Shown: positions 33,811-42,674 of the stretch, one piece after another
Numbering within the stretch: position 1 is the first letter of the stretch
Layout of the letters: the number at the start of each line of letters is the position of its first letter
Origin: Pseudomonadota bacterium
GTDB taxonomy: Bacteria > Pseudomonadota > Alphaproteobacteria > Dongiales > Dongiaceae
Direction of reading: 5' to 3'
DNA: 64,000 nt
Assembly (NCBI GenBank): GCA_021792365.1
Contig: JAJYUT010000008.1
Span: 124,001-188,000 of the forward strand
The notes under the pieces: generated by a model
Databases searched by the model: none
The model's input: only the letters and a program-made list of their open reading frames with translations
Told to the model about the DNA's origin: nothing
Position numbers and translations under genes: made by a program

Positions 33811-35385
33811 ATGCGCTTCAATCCGACATACGCTTTGACGGCTTCGGGAAAGCTGTCTCGCCGCGATTTCATGCATCGCGCGCTGGCTGCCGGCATCTCC
33901 GTCGCTGCCGCGCAATCGATGTGGCACAAGGCCGCCCGCGCCGAGCAGAAGAAGGGCGGCCATATGCGTCTCGGGCTTGCCGGCGGCTCGACCACAGACT
34001 CCCTCGACCCGCGCACCTATACCGATACGTTCATGCTCATGATCGGTTATTCGGTTCGCGGCAACCTGACCGAGGTCGCCGAGGACGGCTCCATCCAGCC
34101 GGACGTCGCCGAAAGCTTCGAAGGTTCAGAAGGCGCGAAGAAATGGGTCTTCAGACTGCGCAAGGGCCTGCAGTTCAGCAACGGCAAGTCGGTCACCGTC
34201 GACGACGTGATCAAGTCCATCAACCTGCATGGAGGGGAAAAGTCGACCTCCGGCGCCAAGACGCTGCTGGCCAGCATCGCCGATATGAAAGCGGATGGTG
34301 ACCAGACGATTGTCTTCACGCTCACCGAGGGCAATGCGGACTTCCCCTACGTGCTCGCGGACTATCACATGAACATCATGCCGTTCGAGGGCGACTCGTA
34401 CGACGTGAACATCGGCGCGGGCCCGTTCGTGCTGAAGGACTTCGATCCCGGTGTCAGGGCTGTTCTCGAGCGCAATCCGAACAGCTACAAGACAGCGTTT
34501 CTGGACTCGGCGGAGATGATCGCGATGCCCGACGCGACCGCCCGGCAATCGGCGTTGCTTTCTGGCAGCATAGACATTCTCAACCGTCCGGATCTGAAGA
34601 CGGCAGAGCGGCTTGGCGCCGTCAGCGGCGTGCGCGTGGTCGACGTCGCGGGCCGGATGCACTACACCATGCCAAGCCACGCCGATGTCGCACCGTTCAA
34701 CAACCCCGATGTCCGGCTTGCGCTCAAATATGCGATCGATCGGGAGGCCATCCTTAAGAAGGTGCTCCTCGGCCACGGATCGGTCGGCAACGACTCCCCG
34801 ATCACCCCGTCCTATCGCTACTTCGCGGAGGACCTGAAGCCCAAGCCCCACGACCCGGAGAAGGCGCGCTTCCATCTGAAGAAGGCCGGCATGGAAGGTC
34901 TGACGGTTGAATTGAGTGCCGCCAATGCCGCGTTCGAAGGGGCGGTCGATGCCGCGGTCCTTTTCGCCGGTGCCTGTGCCGACGCCGGTATCACGGTCAA
35001 GGTTGTCCGGGAGCCGAATGATGGCTACTGGGACAGCGTCTGGCTGAAGAAGCCGTTCTGCCTGGCCTACTGGGGCGGGCGCCCGACCGAAGACGTGATG
35101 CTGACCATCGCGTACGCGACGGGCAATCCGTGGAATGAAAGCCACTGGAGCAATCAAAAGTTCGATACGCTCCTCGCGGCCGCGCGTGCGGAGCTCGACG
35201 ACGCCAAGCGACGCGGCATGTATGTTGAACTGCAACACATTCTCAGCGAGGATTGCTCCACCATCATCCCGGCGTTCGCCAACCACGTTCACGCCGTCAG
35301 CGATAAAGTTGTGCATGGGGAATCGCTCTCCGGCGTATGGGAACTTGACGGTGGCCGCTGTCTTGAGCGCTGGTCGATGGCATAA
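33811..35385 (+). CDS. Family 5 (oligopeptide/nickel-type) ABC substrate-binding protein, Tat-exported
   Basis: A 524-residue SBP_bac_5 protein. The N-terminus has a twin-arginine signal (SGKLSRRDFMHRALAAG) and cleavage near ARAEQ. The binding domain shows PDVAESFEGSEGAKKWVFRLRKGLQFSNGKSVTVDDVI and AFNNPDVRLALKYAIDRE-like sequence (PFNNPDVRLALKYAIDREAILKK). The ATG at 33811 with GGGAGG upstream is used. No Opp/Dpp permease or ATPase genes lie near it inside the block, so the partner transporter must be elsewhere; an Opp-type ATPase at 63-64 kb is a remote candidate. It is co-transcribed with the second Rieske oxygenase. Confidence 0.9.
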   Translation: MRFNPTYALTASGKLSRRDFMHRALAAGISVAAAQSMWHKAARAEQKKGGHMRLGLAGGSTTDSLDPRTYTDTFMLMIGYSVRGNLTEVAEDGSIQPDVAESFEGSEGAKKWVFRLRKGLQFSNGKSVTVDDVIKSINLHGGEKSTSGAKTLLASIADMKADGDQTIVFTLTEGNADFPYVLADYHMNIMPFEGDSYDVNIGAGPFVLKDFDPGVRAVLERNPNSYKTAFLDSAEMIAMPDATARQSALLSGSIDILNRPDLKTAERLGAVSGVRVVDVAGRMHYTMPSHADVAPFNNPDVRLALKYAIDREAILKKVLLGHGSVGNDSPITPSYRYFAEDLKPKPHDPEKARFHLKKAGMEGLTVELSAANAAFEGAVDAAVLFAGACADAGITVKVVREPNDGYWDSVWLKKPFCLAYWGGRPTEDVMLTIAYATGNPWNESHWSNQKFDTLLAAARAELDDAKRRGMYVELQHILSEDCSTIIPAFANHVHAVSDKVVHGESLSGVWELDGGRCLERWSMA

Positions 35386-35468
35386 GTGGAAAGACCAGAG
35401 AGCGCCTTCGCATCGGAATCGTGTGGATCGCGAGTCCGGGCGCGGCGCAGGCGTCTGTGGAACAGGAA

Positions 35469-36695
35469 ATGTCGCAGCAATCGGTTGAGACCGGTATCGG
35501 AAAGCTGACGGAAATCTGGCAGGAGGGTCATTCGCTGCCGCGGGAGTTCTATCTCTCGCCGGAGATCTACGAGCGCGATATCGAGCGCATGCTGCTGCGG
35601 CATTGGATCTGCGCCGGCCATGAGAGCTCGATCCCTACCGCGGGCGACTACTTCCTGTTTGAGATGGATCGCGAATCCGTCATTGTCATGCGTGGGCACG
35701 ACGGGATCGTGCGCGCGCTGATGAACGTGTGCCGTCATCGCGGCTCGCGCATCTGCACACGGGAGTCGGGGCATGCCTCCTCGGGGGTGATTGCCTGCCC
35801 CTATCATGCCTGGGTGTACAGGACCGACGGCTCGCTCCACGGCGCCCGAATGATGCCGGCGGACTTTGACAAATCGGCTCATTCGCTGGCCCAGATCGAA
35901 TTGCGGATCGTGGCGGGCCTGATCTTCATCAACTTCTCGAAGGGTCCTCTCGGCCTGGATGCGGTCACGGAGACGATCAATTCCAGCCTGAAGGTCTATG
36001 GCTGGCACCGCGCAAGGGTCATCCATCAGGAGCGTTACCTGATCGATGCAAATTGGAAGCTATGCATCGAGAACCAGATGGAATGCTATCACTGCGCTCC
36101 GTCGCATCGGGATTACTCGCGGCTCCATTCCCAGGCGAAACCGGGCGTGGAGGAGTCCACGAACAGAATGCTGGCGCGGACGCGCGAGTTCGGCATCGAT
36201 ATTCCCATCCAGGACCATTGGGCGCTGCAGGCGCGGGCGGGGCAGGAAGCGGGCTATTGCCGCAGATATGCCATGTCTGGAACGGCCGTTACCGGAAGCG
36301 AGGACGGCGGACCGGTTGCCCCGCTCATGGGCGATTTTCCCGACTATGACGGCGGAACGACCTTCGTCTATGTCGGCCCACTCAGCTTCTTCATCGCGTA
36401 TACCGATTATGGTGCGATCTTCCGCTTTATCCCGAAGCGGCACGATCAGACGGAGCTCATTGTCACCTGGCTGGTCGACAGCAAGGCGCACGAAGGCGTG
36501 AATTTCGATCGCGGCAGGGTGACATGGCTATGGCGGATCACCAGCGAATCCGACAAGAAGATCATCGAGGACAATCAACTGGGTGTTTCGTCACGCTTCT
36601 ACCAGCCGGGGCCATATTCCTTCCCCATCGAGGCGAGCTCGCATCGGTTCGTCGAGTGGTACTTGCACGATGTGAATGAGCACGGCGAAGGATAG
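35469..36695 (+). CDS. Rieske non-haem iron oxygenase (alpha subunit 2)
   Basis: A 408-residue Rieske oxygenase, clearly different from the one at 32.4 kb. Cluster ligands are CRHRGSR and CPYHAWVYRTDGS; iron ligands lie in IENQMECYHCAPSHRDYSR with a later Asp in TSESDKKIIEDNQLGV. This tail pattern recalls Stc2/stachydrine demethylase-like and other N-dealkylating enzymes, but the exact group cannot be fixed by eye. The start at 35469 (ATG) is preferred; the GTG at 35421 would add 16 residues. It follows the Tat-exported binding protein in the same operon, hinting that the imported compound is its substrate. Confidence 0.87.
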   Translation: MSQQSVETGIGKLTEIWQEGHSLPREFYLSPEIYERDIERMLLRHWICAGHESSIPTAGDYFLFEMDRESVIVMRGHDGIVRALMNVCRHRGSRICTRESGHASSGVIACPYHAWVYRTDGSLHGARMMPADFDKSAHSLAQIELRIVAGLIFINFSKGPLGLDAVTETINSSLKVYGWHRARVIHQERYLIDANWKLCIENQMECYHCAPSHRDYSRLHSQAKPGVEESTNRMLARTREFGIDIPIQDHWALQARAGQEAGYCRRYAMSGTAVTGSEDGGPVAPLMGDFPDYDGGTTFVYVGPLSFFIAYTDYGAIFRFIPKRHDQTELIVTWLVDSKAHEGVNFDRGRVTWLWRITSESDKKIIEDNQLGVSSRFYQPGPYSFPIEASSHRFVEWYLHDVNEHGEG

Positions 36696-36738
36696 CCTGC
36701 CGCACATTGCATCCGTCCCGCATGTGACGCCGTGCCGT

Positions 36739-38361
36739 TCAGACTCTCCAGCCGAAGATGGCAAGCCGTGGACCGCTTCTCAAGTCTTCCAAGAGGATTT
36801 GCGCGGCATTGTGCCCGGGGACGCCCGTAACGCCGCCGCCGGGATGGGTGGAGGCGCCGCACTGATACAGGCCGGGAACCGGCGAACGGTAATCCGCGTA
36901 GCGCGCAACGGGTCTGCGGAAGAAGATCTGATCCAGGCTGAGCTCTCCATGATGCACGTGCCCGCCAGGCAGGTCGAACATGCGTTCCAGGTCCTGCGGC
37001 ACCAAGATCTGCTTATGGATGACGCTGTTGCCGAAGCCCGGCGCGTAACGGCTGATTTGGCGCATGACGGCGTCGTATAGCTCGTTCCGGGCAGAGTCGT
37101 CCCAGTCGCGGTCACGTAGGCGGTAGGGGACGTGGCCGCCGAACACACTGACGACATGCTTGCCGGGCGGTGCGACAGTGGAATCGAATGCGCTGGGAGT
37201 GAGAATCCACAAATACGGTCGAGGCGCCATGCGGCCGTGCCGCGCCGCCTCGAACGCCTCCTCTAGCTCCTCCAGATTCTCCGCGATCGTGATCGAACCA
37301 GGGTTGGAGGCATTGAGCCCACGCGCCTCATAGGCTGACCAGCGTGGCAGTTGACTCGTCGCGAGATTGATCTTGAAGCAGGACGAGTCCGTGCGGATGC
37401 GCTTCACTGCCGCCACGAAGCTGGCGGGCAGGTGTGCCTTGTCCACCAGGCGCAGGAAAGTGGTCTGCGCATTAGCGTTGGCAATCACCACCTTCGCGTC
37501 AATCCGCTCGCCGTTTGCGAGAGCCACACCTCGCGCGGCGCCGTTCTCGACGATAATGCGTGACACCTCGGCATCGGTCTTGATTGTCACGCCCGCTGCT
37601 TCGGCGGCCCTGCGGAGCGCCTGAGTGACCGCTCCCATGCCGCCCTTGACGAGGCCGCCTGGGCCGGCGGGGGTGTTGGGGTCGCGCAGCATTGGACGCG
37701 CCAGCACGTATGCGGAGCCAGGTGTCTTGGGGCTGATATTGCCTCCGCTGCCCGAGGCATAACAGCCCAGAACCGTGAGCATCCTTTCGCTCTCGAACCA
37801 GCGCCGGAGGAAATCGTAGGCGCTGAGGGTCAGTAGGTCCCAGATGTCATAGAATCGTGCGCCGAGGTCGCGGAAACGCCACGCCAAAGAGAGCGCCCGG
37901 CCGATATCCCGCAATCGGCCAGTCGTCGGATCGACCGGGATTTGGAACAGCAGGCGCCGCAGGTACGGCATCAGAGAGTCCATGTGCGCGACGAAACGCG
38001 GATAGGCCTCGGCGTCAGCGGCCGAGAACGATCGGATTTCCTCCACCATGCGCGGCGTGTCGGGCCAGAAAACAATGCTGCCGCCATCCGCGAACGGCTG
38101 GAACCCGGGCGGTGTCTCGAGGACCTCGATACCATGCTTCCTGAGATCGAGGTCCATCATGATCTTGGGCTGGAGCAGTGACATCCAGAACGCTGCAACC
38201 GATATGCGGTAGCCCGGCCAAACCTCCTCTGTGACAACCGGGCCGCCGACCACACTGCGCCGTTCCACTGCCGTCACTTTCAATCCGGCCTTCGCAAGAT
38301 AGGTTGCGCACACCATCCCGTTGTGGCCGGCCCCGATGATGACGGCATCCAAAGTGGGCAT
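36739..38361 (-). CDS. Phytoene-desaturase-like FAD/NAD(P) oxidoreductase (PYROXD2-like)
   Basis: A 540-residue flavoprotein of the CrtI/PYROXD2 group. The N-terminal motif is LDAVIIGAGHNGMVCATYLAKAGLKVTAVERR, with VVGGPVVTEE next; the C-terminal motif is GLYQCGASTHPGGGVTGVPGHNAAQILLEDL. No carotenoid genes are near, so it more likely desaturates or isomerises a catabolic intermediate. It starts 23 bp after the RidA-like gene, and both are transcribed leftward from operator site 5. The reaction is unknown. Confidence 0.86.
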   Translation of the reverse strand: MPTLDAVIIGAGHNGMVCATYLAKAGLKVTAVERRSVVGGPVVTEEVWPGYRISVAAFWMSLLQPKIMMDLDLRKHGIEVLETPPGFQPFADGGSIVFWPDTPRMVEEIRSFSAADAEAYPRFVAHMDSLMPYLRRLLFQIPVDPTTGRLRDIGRALSLAWRFRDLGARFYDIWDLLTLSAYDFLRRWFESERMLTVLGCYASGSGGNISPKTPGSAYVLARPMLRDPNTPAGPGGLVKGGMGAVTQALRRAAEAAGVTIKTDAEVSRIIVENGAARGVALANGERIDAKVVIANANAQTTFLRLVDKAHLPASFVAAVKRIRTDSSCFKINLATSQLPRWSAYEARGLNASNPGSITIAENLEELEEAFEAARHGRMAPRPYLWILTPSAFDSTVAPPGKHVVSVFGGHVPYRLRDRDWDDSARNELYDAVMRQISRYAPGFGNSVIHKQILVPQDLERMFDLPGGHVHHGELSLDQIFFRRPVARYADYRSPVPGLYQCGASTHPGGGVTGVPGHNAAQILLEDLRSGPRLAIFGWRV

Positions 38362-38384
38362 TCGATATCCCTTGTCTCCCTGCG

Positions 38385-38783
38385 TTACGGCACCACAGCC
38401 AGCGCGTCGATCTCGACCTGCACCCGTGAATCATAGAGCGCGGCCACCCCGACCAGGGCGCTCGCCGGCGGTGTCGCTGCGTTGATGAAGCGACCCCGTA
38501 TCCTGCGCAGGATCGGGATCATCGACGGGTCGTAATCCGTGACGTAGATCGTGAAGCGAGCGACGGACCCGAAGCCAATACCGGCGGCGGTCAGCGTCCG
38601 CCCGACATTCTCGAAAGCCGCGCTCAGTTGCGCTTCAAAGTCGCCCGTGACGAGGTTGCCGGATGCGTCCGTAGGCACATGTCCCGACAGCACCATCAAT
38701 CGGCCGCCGGAAATGACCATCCCCTGTGAAACTCCAGGAAACGAAGCGCCGGGCGGATTGACGGGCTCAAGCAAAGTGCTCAT
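38385..38783 (-). CDS. RidA/YjgF family protein lacking the canonical Arg
   Basis: A 132-residue RidA-fold protein (SQGMVISGGRLMVLSGHVPTDASGNLV at the front, VEIDALAVVP at the end). RidA proteins hydrolyse reactive enamines and imines, using an Arg in a PAR motif. Here the motif reads PPASALVGVAALYDSRVQVEIDA: Ser replaces Arg, so it belongs to another Rid subfamily and may catalyse a different hydrolysis. It is plausible in a pathway where amine oxidation makes imines. The start lies only 9 bp from the operator and has no clear Shine-Dalgarno sequence. Confidence 0.85.
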   Translation of the reverse strand: MSTLLEPVNPPGASFPGVSQGMVISGGRLMVLSGHVPTDASGNLVTGDFEAQLSAAFENVGRTLTAAGIGFGSVARFTIYVTDYDPSMIPILRRIRGRFINAATPPASALVGVAALYDSRVQVEIDALAVVP

Positions 38784-38792
38784 CTAAATTTG

Positions 38793-38825
38793 TACCCAAC
38801 GGACAGAAAAACAGACTGATAGGTC
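38793..38825. promoter_or_regulatory. Regulon operator, site 5 (RidA / FAD oxidoreductase)
   Basis: TACCCAACGGAC, spacer AGAAAAACA, GACTGATAGGTC. On the minus strand it is directly preceded by GATACT (38831-38826), a good -10 box, so the leftward start point falls within the operator. Confidence 0.8.
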
Positions 38826-38903
38826 AGTATCATTGAGGAAACGTCCCTGCAAGCGTCTTTTGCCGGTCCGGCAGCCGGACCTCGAGGGGCCCATGAAATG
38901 CAA

Positions 38904-38932
38904 TTGCATCAGGTAGGGCGACCGTGCATACT
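38904..38932 (+). promoter_or_regulatory. Promoter of the racemase-to-ADH operon
   Basis: TTGCAT (38904-38909), 17-bp spacer, CATACT (38927-38932), with the operator starting at the very next base. The ATACTGACC junction is also found at sites 5 and 7. Confidence 0.55.
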
Positions 38933-38965
38933 GACCCATGGGTCGAAAAACACGACTGATGGGTA
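38933..38965. promoter_or_regulatory. Regulon operator, site 6 (racemase-to-ADH operon)
   Basis: GACCCATGGGTC, spacer GAAAAACAC, GACTGATGGGTA. The left half is a perfect 12-bp palindrome and probably the closest to the ideal half-site. It lies 22 bp before the first gene of the eight-gene rightward operon. Confidence 0.85.
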
Positions 38966-38987
38966 CAAGCGCCGAAGGAGGATGGCA

Positions 38988-39767
38988 ATGGGTCTCAAGA
39001 TCAACTTCATCAATCCATTCGGAACTCCGGTCTATAATGGCCTCATTACCGAGACCTTGATGCCCTATGCGCGACCGGATACCGAGGTCGTGGTGACCAA
39101 TACGCGTGATTGCCCCGAGAACATCGATTACTACTACAACAAGCACATCGTCGAGTTGGTCGTGTTCGAGGAAGTGATGCGCGCCGAACAGAACGGGTTC
39201 GATGCGGTGATCGTCGGCTGCTGCTATGACCCGGGAGTGCGGGTAGCTCGGGAGCTGGTCGACATTCCTGTGATTGGCCCACTCGAAGCGACCATGATGA
39301 TGGCGCCGTATTATGCACATGACTATGTGGTAGTTACCGATCACCACAAAGCGGTCCCCTACCTGCGGGACTTGGTGACGCTCTATGGCGGCGTGAGCTG
39401 CCGCGACGTGTCCTGCATCAATTGGTGGGTCACCGACATGATCCGCGATACCGAGGGCGTTGCGCGCGATGCCATGGCGAAGTGCCGGAAGGCCATGGAG
39501 GACAAGGGAGCGGAAGCGGTCATCCTCGGCTGCACGATCATTGCGGCCAGCATGGAGAAGTGGCTGATCGATAGCAAGGCACCGCGCGAGCACACGATCC
39601 TCAATACCAACACCTTCTCGCTGAAGATGGCGGAATCGCTCGCGGATCTGAAGAAGCAGGGCCTCTATAACATCAATCGAGGCGGCTATTATCAGAAGCC
39701 GCAGCAGCGCAACGCCGGGGAGTTCGCCGAGGTACGGGCCCGCTATGGCCGGCCTTCGGCATTCTGA
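38988..39767 (+). CDS. Asp/Glu/hydantoin racemase family protein
   Basis: A 259-residue two-domain racemase-superfamily protein. Both catalytic Cys regions are visible: DAVIVGCCYDPGVRVARELVDIPVIGP and AEAVILGCTIIAASMEKW. Relatives are hydantoin racemase, arylmalonate decarboxylase and maleate isomerase; the first pattern is nearest to hydantoin racemase. The ATG at 38988 follows an AGGAGG at ideal distance, better than 38982 or the track start. It opens the operon that continues with SDR, acyl-CoA dehydrogenase, deacetylase, hydratase, ligase, amidohydrolase and MDR genes. A role in racemising or isomerising a ring or diacid intermediate is inferred. Confidence 0.87.
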   Translation: MGLKINFINPFGTPVYNGLITETLMPYARPDTEVVVTNTRDCPENIDYYYNKHIVELVVFEEVMRAEQNGFDAVIVGCCYDPGVRVARELVDIPVIGPLEATMMMAPYYAHDYVVVTDHHKAVPYLRDLVTLYGGVSCRDVSCINWWVTDMIRDTEGVARDAMAKCRKAMEDKGAEAVILGCTIIAASMEKWLIDSKAPREHTILNTNTFSLKMAESLADLKKQGLYNINRGGYYQKPQQRNAGEFAEVRARYGRPSAF

Positions 39768-39809
39768 ACTCCTGGATGCATCGGTAGCACAGGTCCGGAG
39801 TGAACGCAT

Positions 39810-40598
39810 ATGGGTACCCTGACGGGCAAGAACGCAGCCATCACGGGCGGTGAGACCGGCATTGGGCTCGCTATCACCGAAGCGCTTTGCGCCGCCGGCG
39901 CGCAGGTCCTGATCGGCGGAATCCTGGAGTCTCCCGGCCGAGAAGCAGTCAGGAATATCCGAGACAAGGGGGGTGCCGTCGACTTCATGAAGGTCGACGT
40001 GCGGGACGGTGCGGCCGTGGACGGGTTGGTGCAGTCGGCCATCGACCGGTTCGGATGCCTCGACATCATGGTGAACAATGCGGGCGTGTTCGATGGTTTC
40101 GCCAGCTGCATCGAGACGAGCGAGTCCCTCTGGGACAAGGTGATCGACATCAACCTCAAGGGCACCTTCTTCGGCTGCCAGGCAGCGTTGAAGCGCATGG
40201 TGCCCCAGGGTGGAGGACGCATCATCAACACAGCTTCGGTTGGCGGCCTGCGCGGCGCAGCCGACGGCGCTTCCTACACGGCTTCGAAGTTTGGCGTTAT
40301 CGGCCTCACGCGCCAGATCGCCTGCGTCTATGCTGAGAACGGCATCACGATCAACGCCATCTGTCCGGGCGTCATCCAGACCGACATCCGCGGCAACTCG
40401 ACCATCATTCTCGGCAGTGACGCACCCAAGATGGCTGGCGTTGGCTCCGATCCGGAGGCTTACAAGCGCCTGGTACCCGCACGCCGCAAAGGCCTTCCTT
40501 CAGAGGTCGCGGATCTGGCGGTATTTCTCGCCTCCGAGAACGCCGCTTACATCAACGGCCAGGCGATCGCCATCGACGGCGGCTGGACGGCGACATGA
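39810..40598 (+). CDS. SDR family NAD(P)-dependent oxidoreductase
   Basis: A 262-residue classical short-chain dehydrogenase/reductase: cofactor motif ITGGETGIGLAITEALCAAG, NNAG in IMVNNAGVFDG, catalytic Ser and YTASK in NTASVGGLRGAADGASYTASKFG, and the PG motif CPGVIQTDI. The GGxxGIG motif carries Glu-Thr in the variable places. It could oxidise a 3-hydroxyacyl-CoA made by the MaoC hydratase encoded downstream. Its stop overlaps the acyl-CoA dehydrogenase start by 4 bp. Confidence 0.92.
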   Translation: MGTLTGKNAAITGGETGIGLAITEALCAAGAQVLIGGILESPGREAVRNIRDKGGAVDFMKVDVRDGAAVDGLVQSAIDRFGCLDIMVNNAGVFDGFASCIETSESLWDKVIDINLKGTFFGCQAALKRMVPQGGGRIINTASVGGLRGAADGASYTASKFGVIGLTRQIACVYAENGITINAICPGVIQTDIRGNSTIILGSDAPKMAGVGSDPEAYKRLVPARRKGLPSEVADLAVFLASENAAYINGQAIAIDGGWTAT

Positions 40599-41791
40599 CC
40601 ATCGAGGCGGACTCACTTTCCGGATTCGATGCGGCGGAGACGGCAATCATTGATGCCGTACGTCGCTTCGTGGCGAGGGACGTCCGCCCGAATGTCGCGA
40701 GACTGGAGCGCGAAAGCCGCTGCCCCGATGAGCTGGTCGCGACGATGCGCGAGCTCGGTCTGTTTGGCCTGGCGATTGCCGAGGCTCATGGGGGCCTCGG
40801 GCTCAGGCTTCCGGTCTTCGCCGCCGTAATGGAGGAGCTGGCAAAGGGCTGGACGAGCCTCGCGGCCTATGTGAACAGCCACAGCACGGTCGCCTACGCG
40901 ATCGCCCGACATGGGACCGACGCGCAGCGGAGCCACTACCTGTCTCGGATGGCAACCGGTGAAATCCGCGGCGCGCTGTGTCTGACCGAGCCAGGAGCCG
41001 GGTCCGATCTCCAGTCCATCGCGACGACCGCACTTGCCCGTGACGGCAGCTTCGTCGTCAAGGGCAGCAAGTTCTTCGTGACCAATGGCGCGCGCGCGAG
41101 CCTGCTTCTGACACTGGTCAAGACCGATCCGGCAGCCGAACCGGCCAAGAACGGGATCAGCCTGTTGCTGGTCGACAAGGACGCACCTGGCGTCTCCGTC
41201 GGGTCGACGTTCCACAAGATGGCCTACGCTCACGTGGACACCGTCGAAATCCTGCTGAACGAGGCGATCGTTTCAGGATCTGCACTGGTCGGCGGGATCG
41301 CCGGTCGGGGACTACAGCAGTTGTTCGACAGTCTCGAGGTCGGCCGCATCGCGATTGCCGCCAGCGCCGTTGGCCTTGCGGCAGACGCACTCGGCGAGGC
41401 CAAGCGCTACGCTGCCGGGCGCAACGCTTTTGGTGTCACCATTGATCAGCATCAAGCGGTCCAGCTGCGGCTGGCGGAGATGGCAACGAAGCTGGTGGCG
41501 GCGCGCCTGATGACGCGCGAAGCTGCGCGCGTGAAGGCCAGCGGCGCCAGGGCGGATATGATCTCGGGCATGGCCAAGCTCTTTGCGAGTGAGACCTGCA
41601 GCGAGATCGTGGCCGATGCGCTGCGGATCCATGGCGGGTACGGCTATATCAGCGAGTTTCCGGTTGAGCGCCTCTACCGGGAGGCCCCGCTATACATTGT
41701 GGGCGAGGGCACCAACGACATCCAGAAACTGGTGATCGCGCGCCGAATGCTCGAAGGCCACGAGGCCGCAATCCTGGGATTGCCGCAATGA
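40595..41791 (+). CDS. Acyl-CoA dehydrogenase
   Basis: A 398-residue FAD acyl-CoA dehydrogenase with the three-domain layout. Signature strings are ALCLTEPGAGSDLQSIATTA, the FAD/substrate region KFFVTNGARASLLLT, and the C-terminal LRIHGGYGYISEFPVERLYREAPLYIVGEGTNDIQK, where the Glu of EGTND is the probable catalytic base. It introduces the alpha-beta double bond of an acyl-CoA and passes electrons to ETF, which the same regulon encodes. It is translationally coupled on both sides by ATGA overlaps. Confidence 0.94.
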   Translation: MTIEADSLSGFDAAETAIIDAVRRFVARDVRPNVARLERESRCPDELVATMRELGLFGLAIAEAHGGLGLRLPVFAAVMEELAKGWTSLAAYVNSHSTVAYAIARHGTDAQRSHYLSRMATGEIRGALCLTEPGAGSDLQSIATTALARDGSFVVKGSKFFVTNGARASLLLTLVKTDPAAEPAKNGISLLLVDKDAPGVSVGSTFHKMAYAHVDTVEILLNEAIVSGSALVGGIAGRGLQQLFDSLEVGRIAIAASAVGLAADALGEAKRYAAGRNAFGVTIDQHQAVQLRLAEMATKLVAARLMTREAARVKASGARADMISGMAKLFASETCSEIVADALRIHGGYGYISEFPVERLYREAPLYIVGEGTNDIQKLVIARRMLEGHEAAILGLPQ

Positions 41792-42639
41792 CCACCGTTT
41801 GCCTGACCTTCGACTTCGACGCGCTGTCGATCTGGATCAGCACCTTCAAGCTGACCTCACCGACGCCATTGTCGCGAGGTGAGTATGGCGCACGCGTCGG
41901 CCTGCCACGCATCCTGTCGCTGCTCGAGCGGCATGCGGTGCCCGCCACCTTCTTTGTACCAGCCCACACGGCGGCCAGTTTTCCGGAGTCTGTCCGCGGG
42001 CTCGCGGCGGCTGGCCATGAGATCGCGGTGCACGGCTTCGTCCATGAGTCCCCGGTGGCGCTGACCCGTGCCGAGGAGGTCGACCTGCTCACCCGGAGCG
42101 AGGAGGTACTGAGCAAGGTAACGGGTGTGCGACCAGTCGGCTATCGCTCGCCAGCCTGGGACCTCAGCCCTCACAGTATGCAAATCCTGGAAGAGCGCGG
42201 ATACCTCTACGACAGCAGTCTGATGGCCGATGATTTTCGCCCATACAGGCCGCGGCGGGGTGACGTGGTGACAGAACAAGGCTTCGCGGCAGGCCCGGAA
42301 TGCAACCTCATCGAATTTCCGGTCGCGTGGGAACTAGACGACTATCCCTATTTCCAGTTCATGTCCCGTCCCATCAATCAAGGCCTGCGCGATCCCCAGG
42401 AAGTGGGTGCGATCTGGCGCGCCGAGTTCGACTATTGCCGGAGTCAAGTGGCGGACGGGGTGTTCAACCTGACCAATCATCCGGAGATCATTGGCCGCGG
42501 ACCACGCATCGAGATGCTGGATCGGCTGGTCACATACATGAAGAGCCAGGACGGCGTGAAATTTTCGACGCTGCAGGACGAGGCAACGCGACGACTGAGC
42601 GCACTCGGTCTGGCGCACTCTATCTCACCTGGACGTTGA
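41788..42639 (+). CDS. CE4 polysaccharide deacetylase family hydrolase (PuuE/PgdA-like)
   Basis: A 283-residue NodB-homology protein without signal peptide, so cytoplasmic. Metal-site motifs are CLTFDFDA, AAGHEIAVHGFVHESP and GYRSPAWDLSP; a long C-terminal extension ends with NLTNHPEIIGRGPR. Cytoplasmic CE4 relatives include cofactor-free allantoinase PuuE and cyclic imide hydrolases, which open C-N rings rather than deacetylate glycans. With a hydantoin-racemase-like gene and a nitrilase-family gene in the same operon, ring or imide hydrolysis is a reasonable guess, not shown. It overlaps the ACAD gene by 4 bp. Confidence 0.87.
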   Translation: MTTVCLTFDFDALSIWISTFKLTSPTPLSRGEYGARVGLPRILSLLERHAVPATFFVPAHTAASFPESVRGLAAAGHEIAVHGFVHESPVALTRAEEVDLLTRSEEVLSKVTGVRPVGYRSPAWDLSPHSMQILEERGYLYDSSLMADDFRPYRPRRGDVVTEQGFAAGPECNLIEFPVAWELDDYPYFQFMSRPINQGLRDPQEVGAIWRAEFDYCRSQVADGVFNLTNHPEIIGRGPRIEMLDRLVTYMKSQDGVKFSTLQDEATRRLSALGLAHSISPGR

Positions 42640-42674
42640 CCATATTGCGACACTGAACTGCACAAGGACATGTG

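Noticed and set aside
36739-38361. Carotenoid phytoene desaturase
   Set aside because: The fold matches, but no crtB, crtE or other carotenoid genes are present and the gene is in a catabolic regulon.
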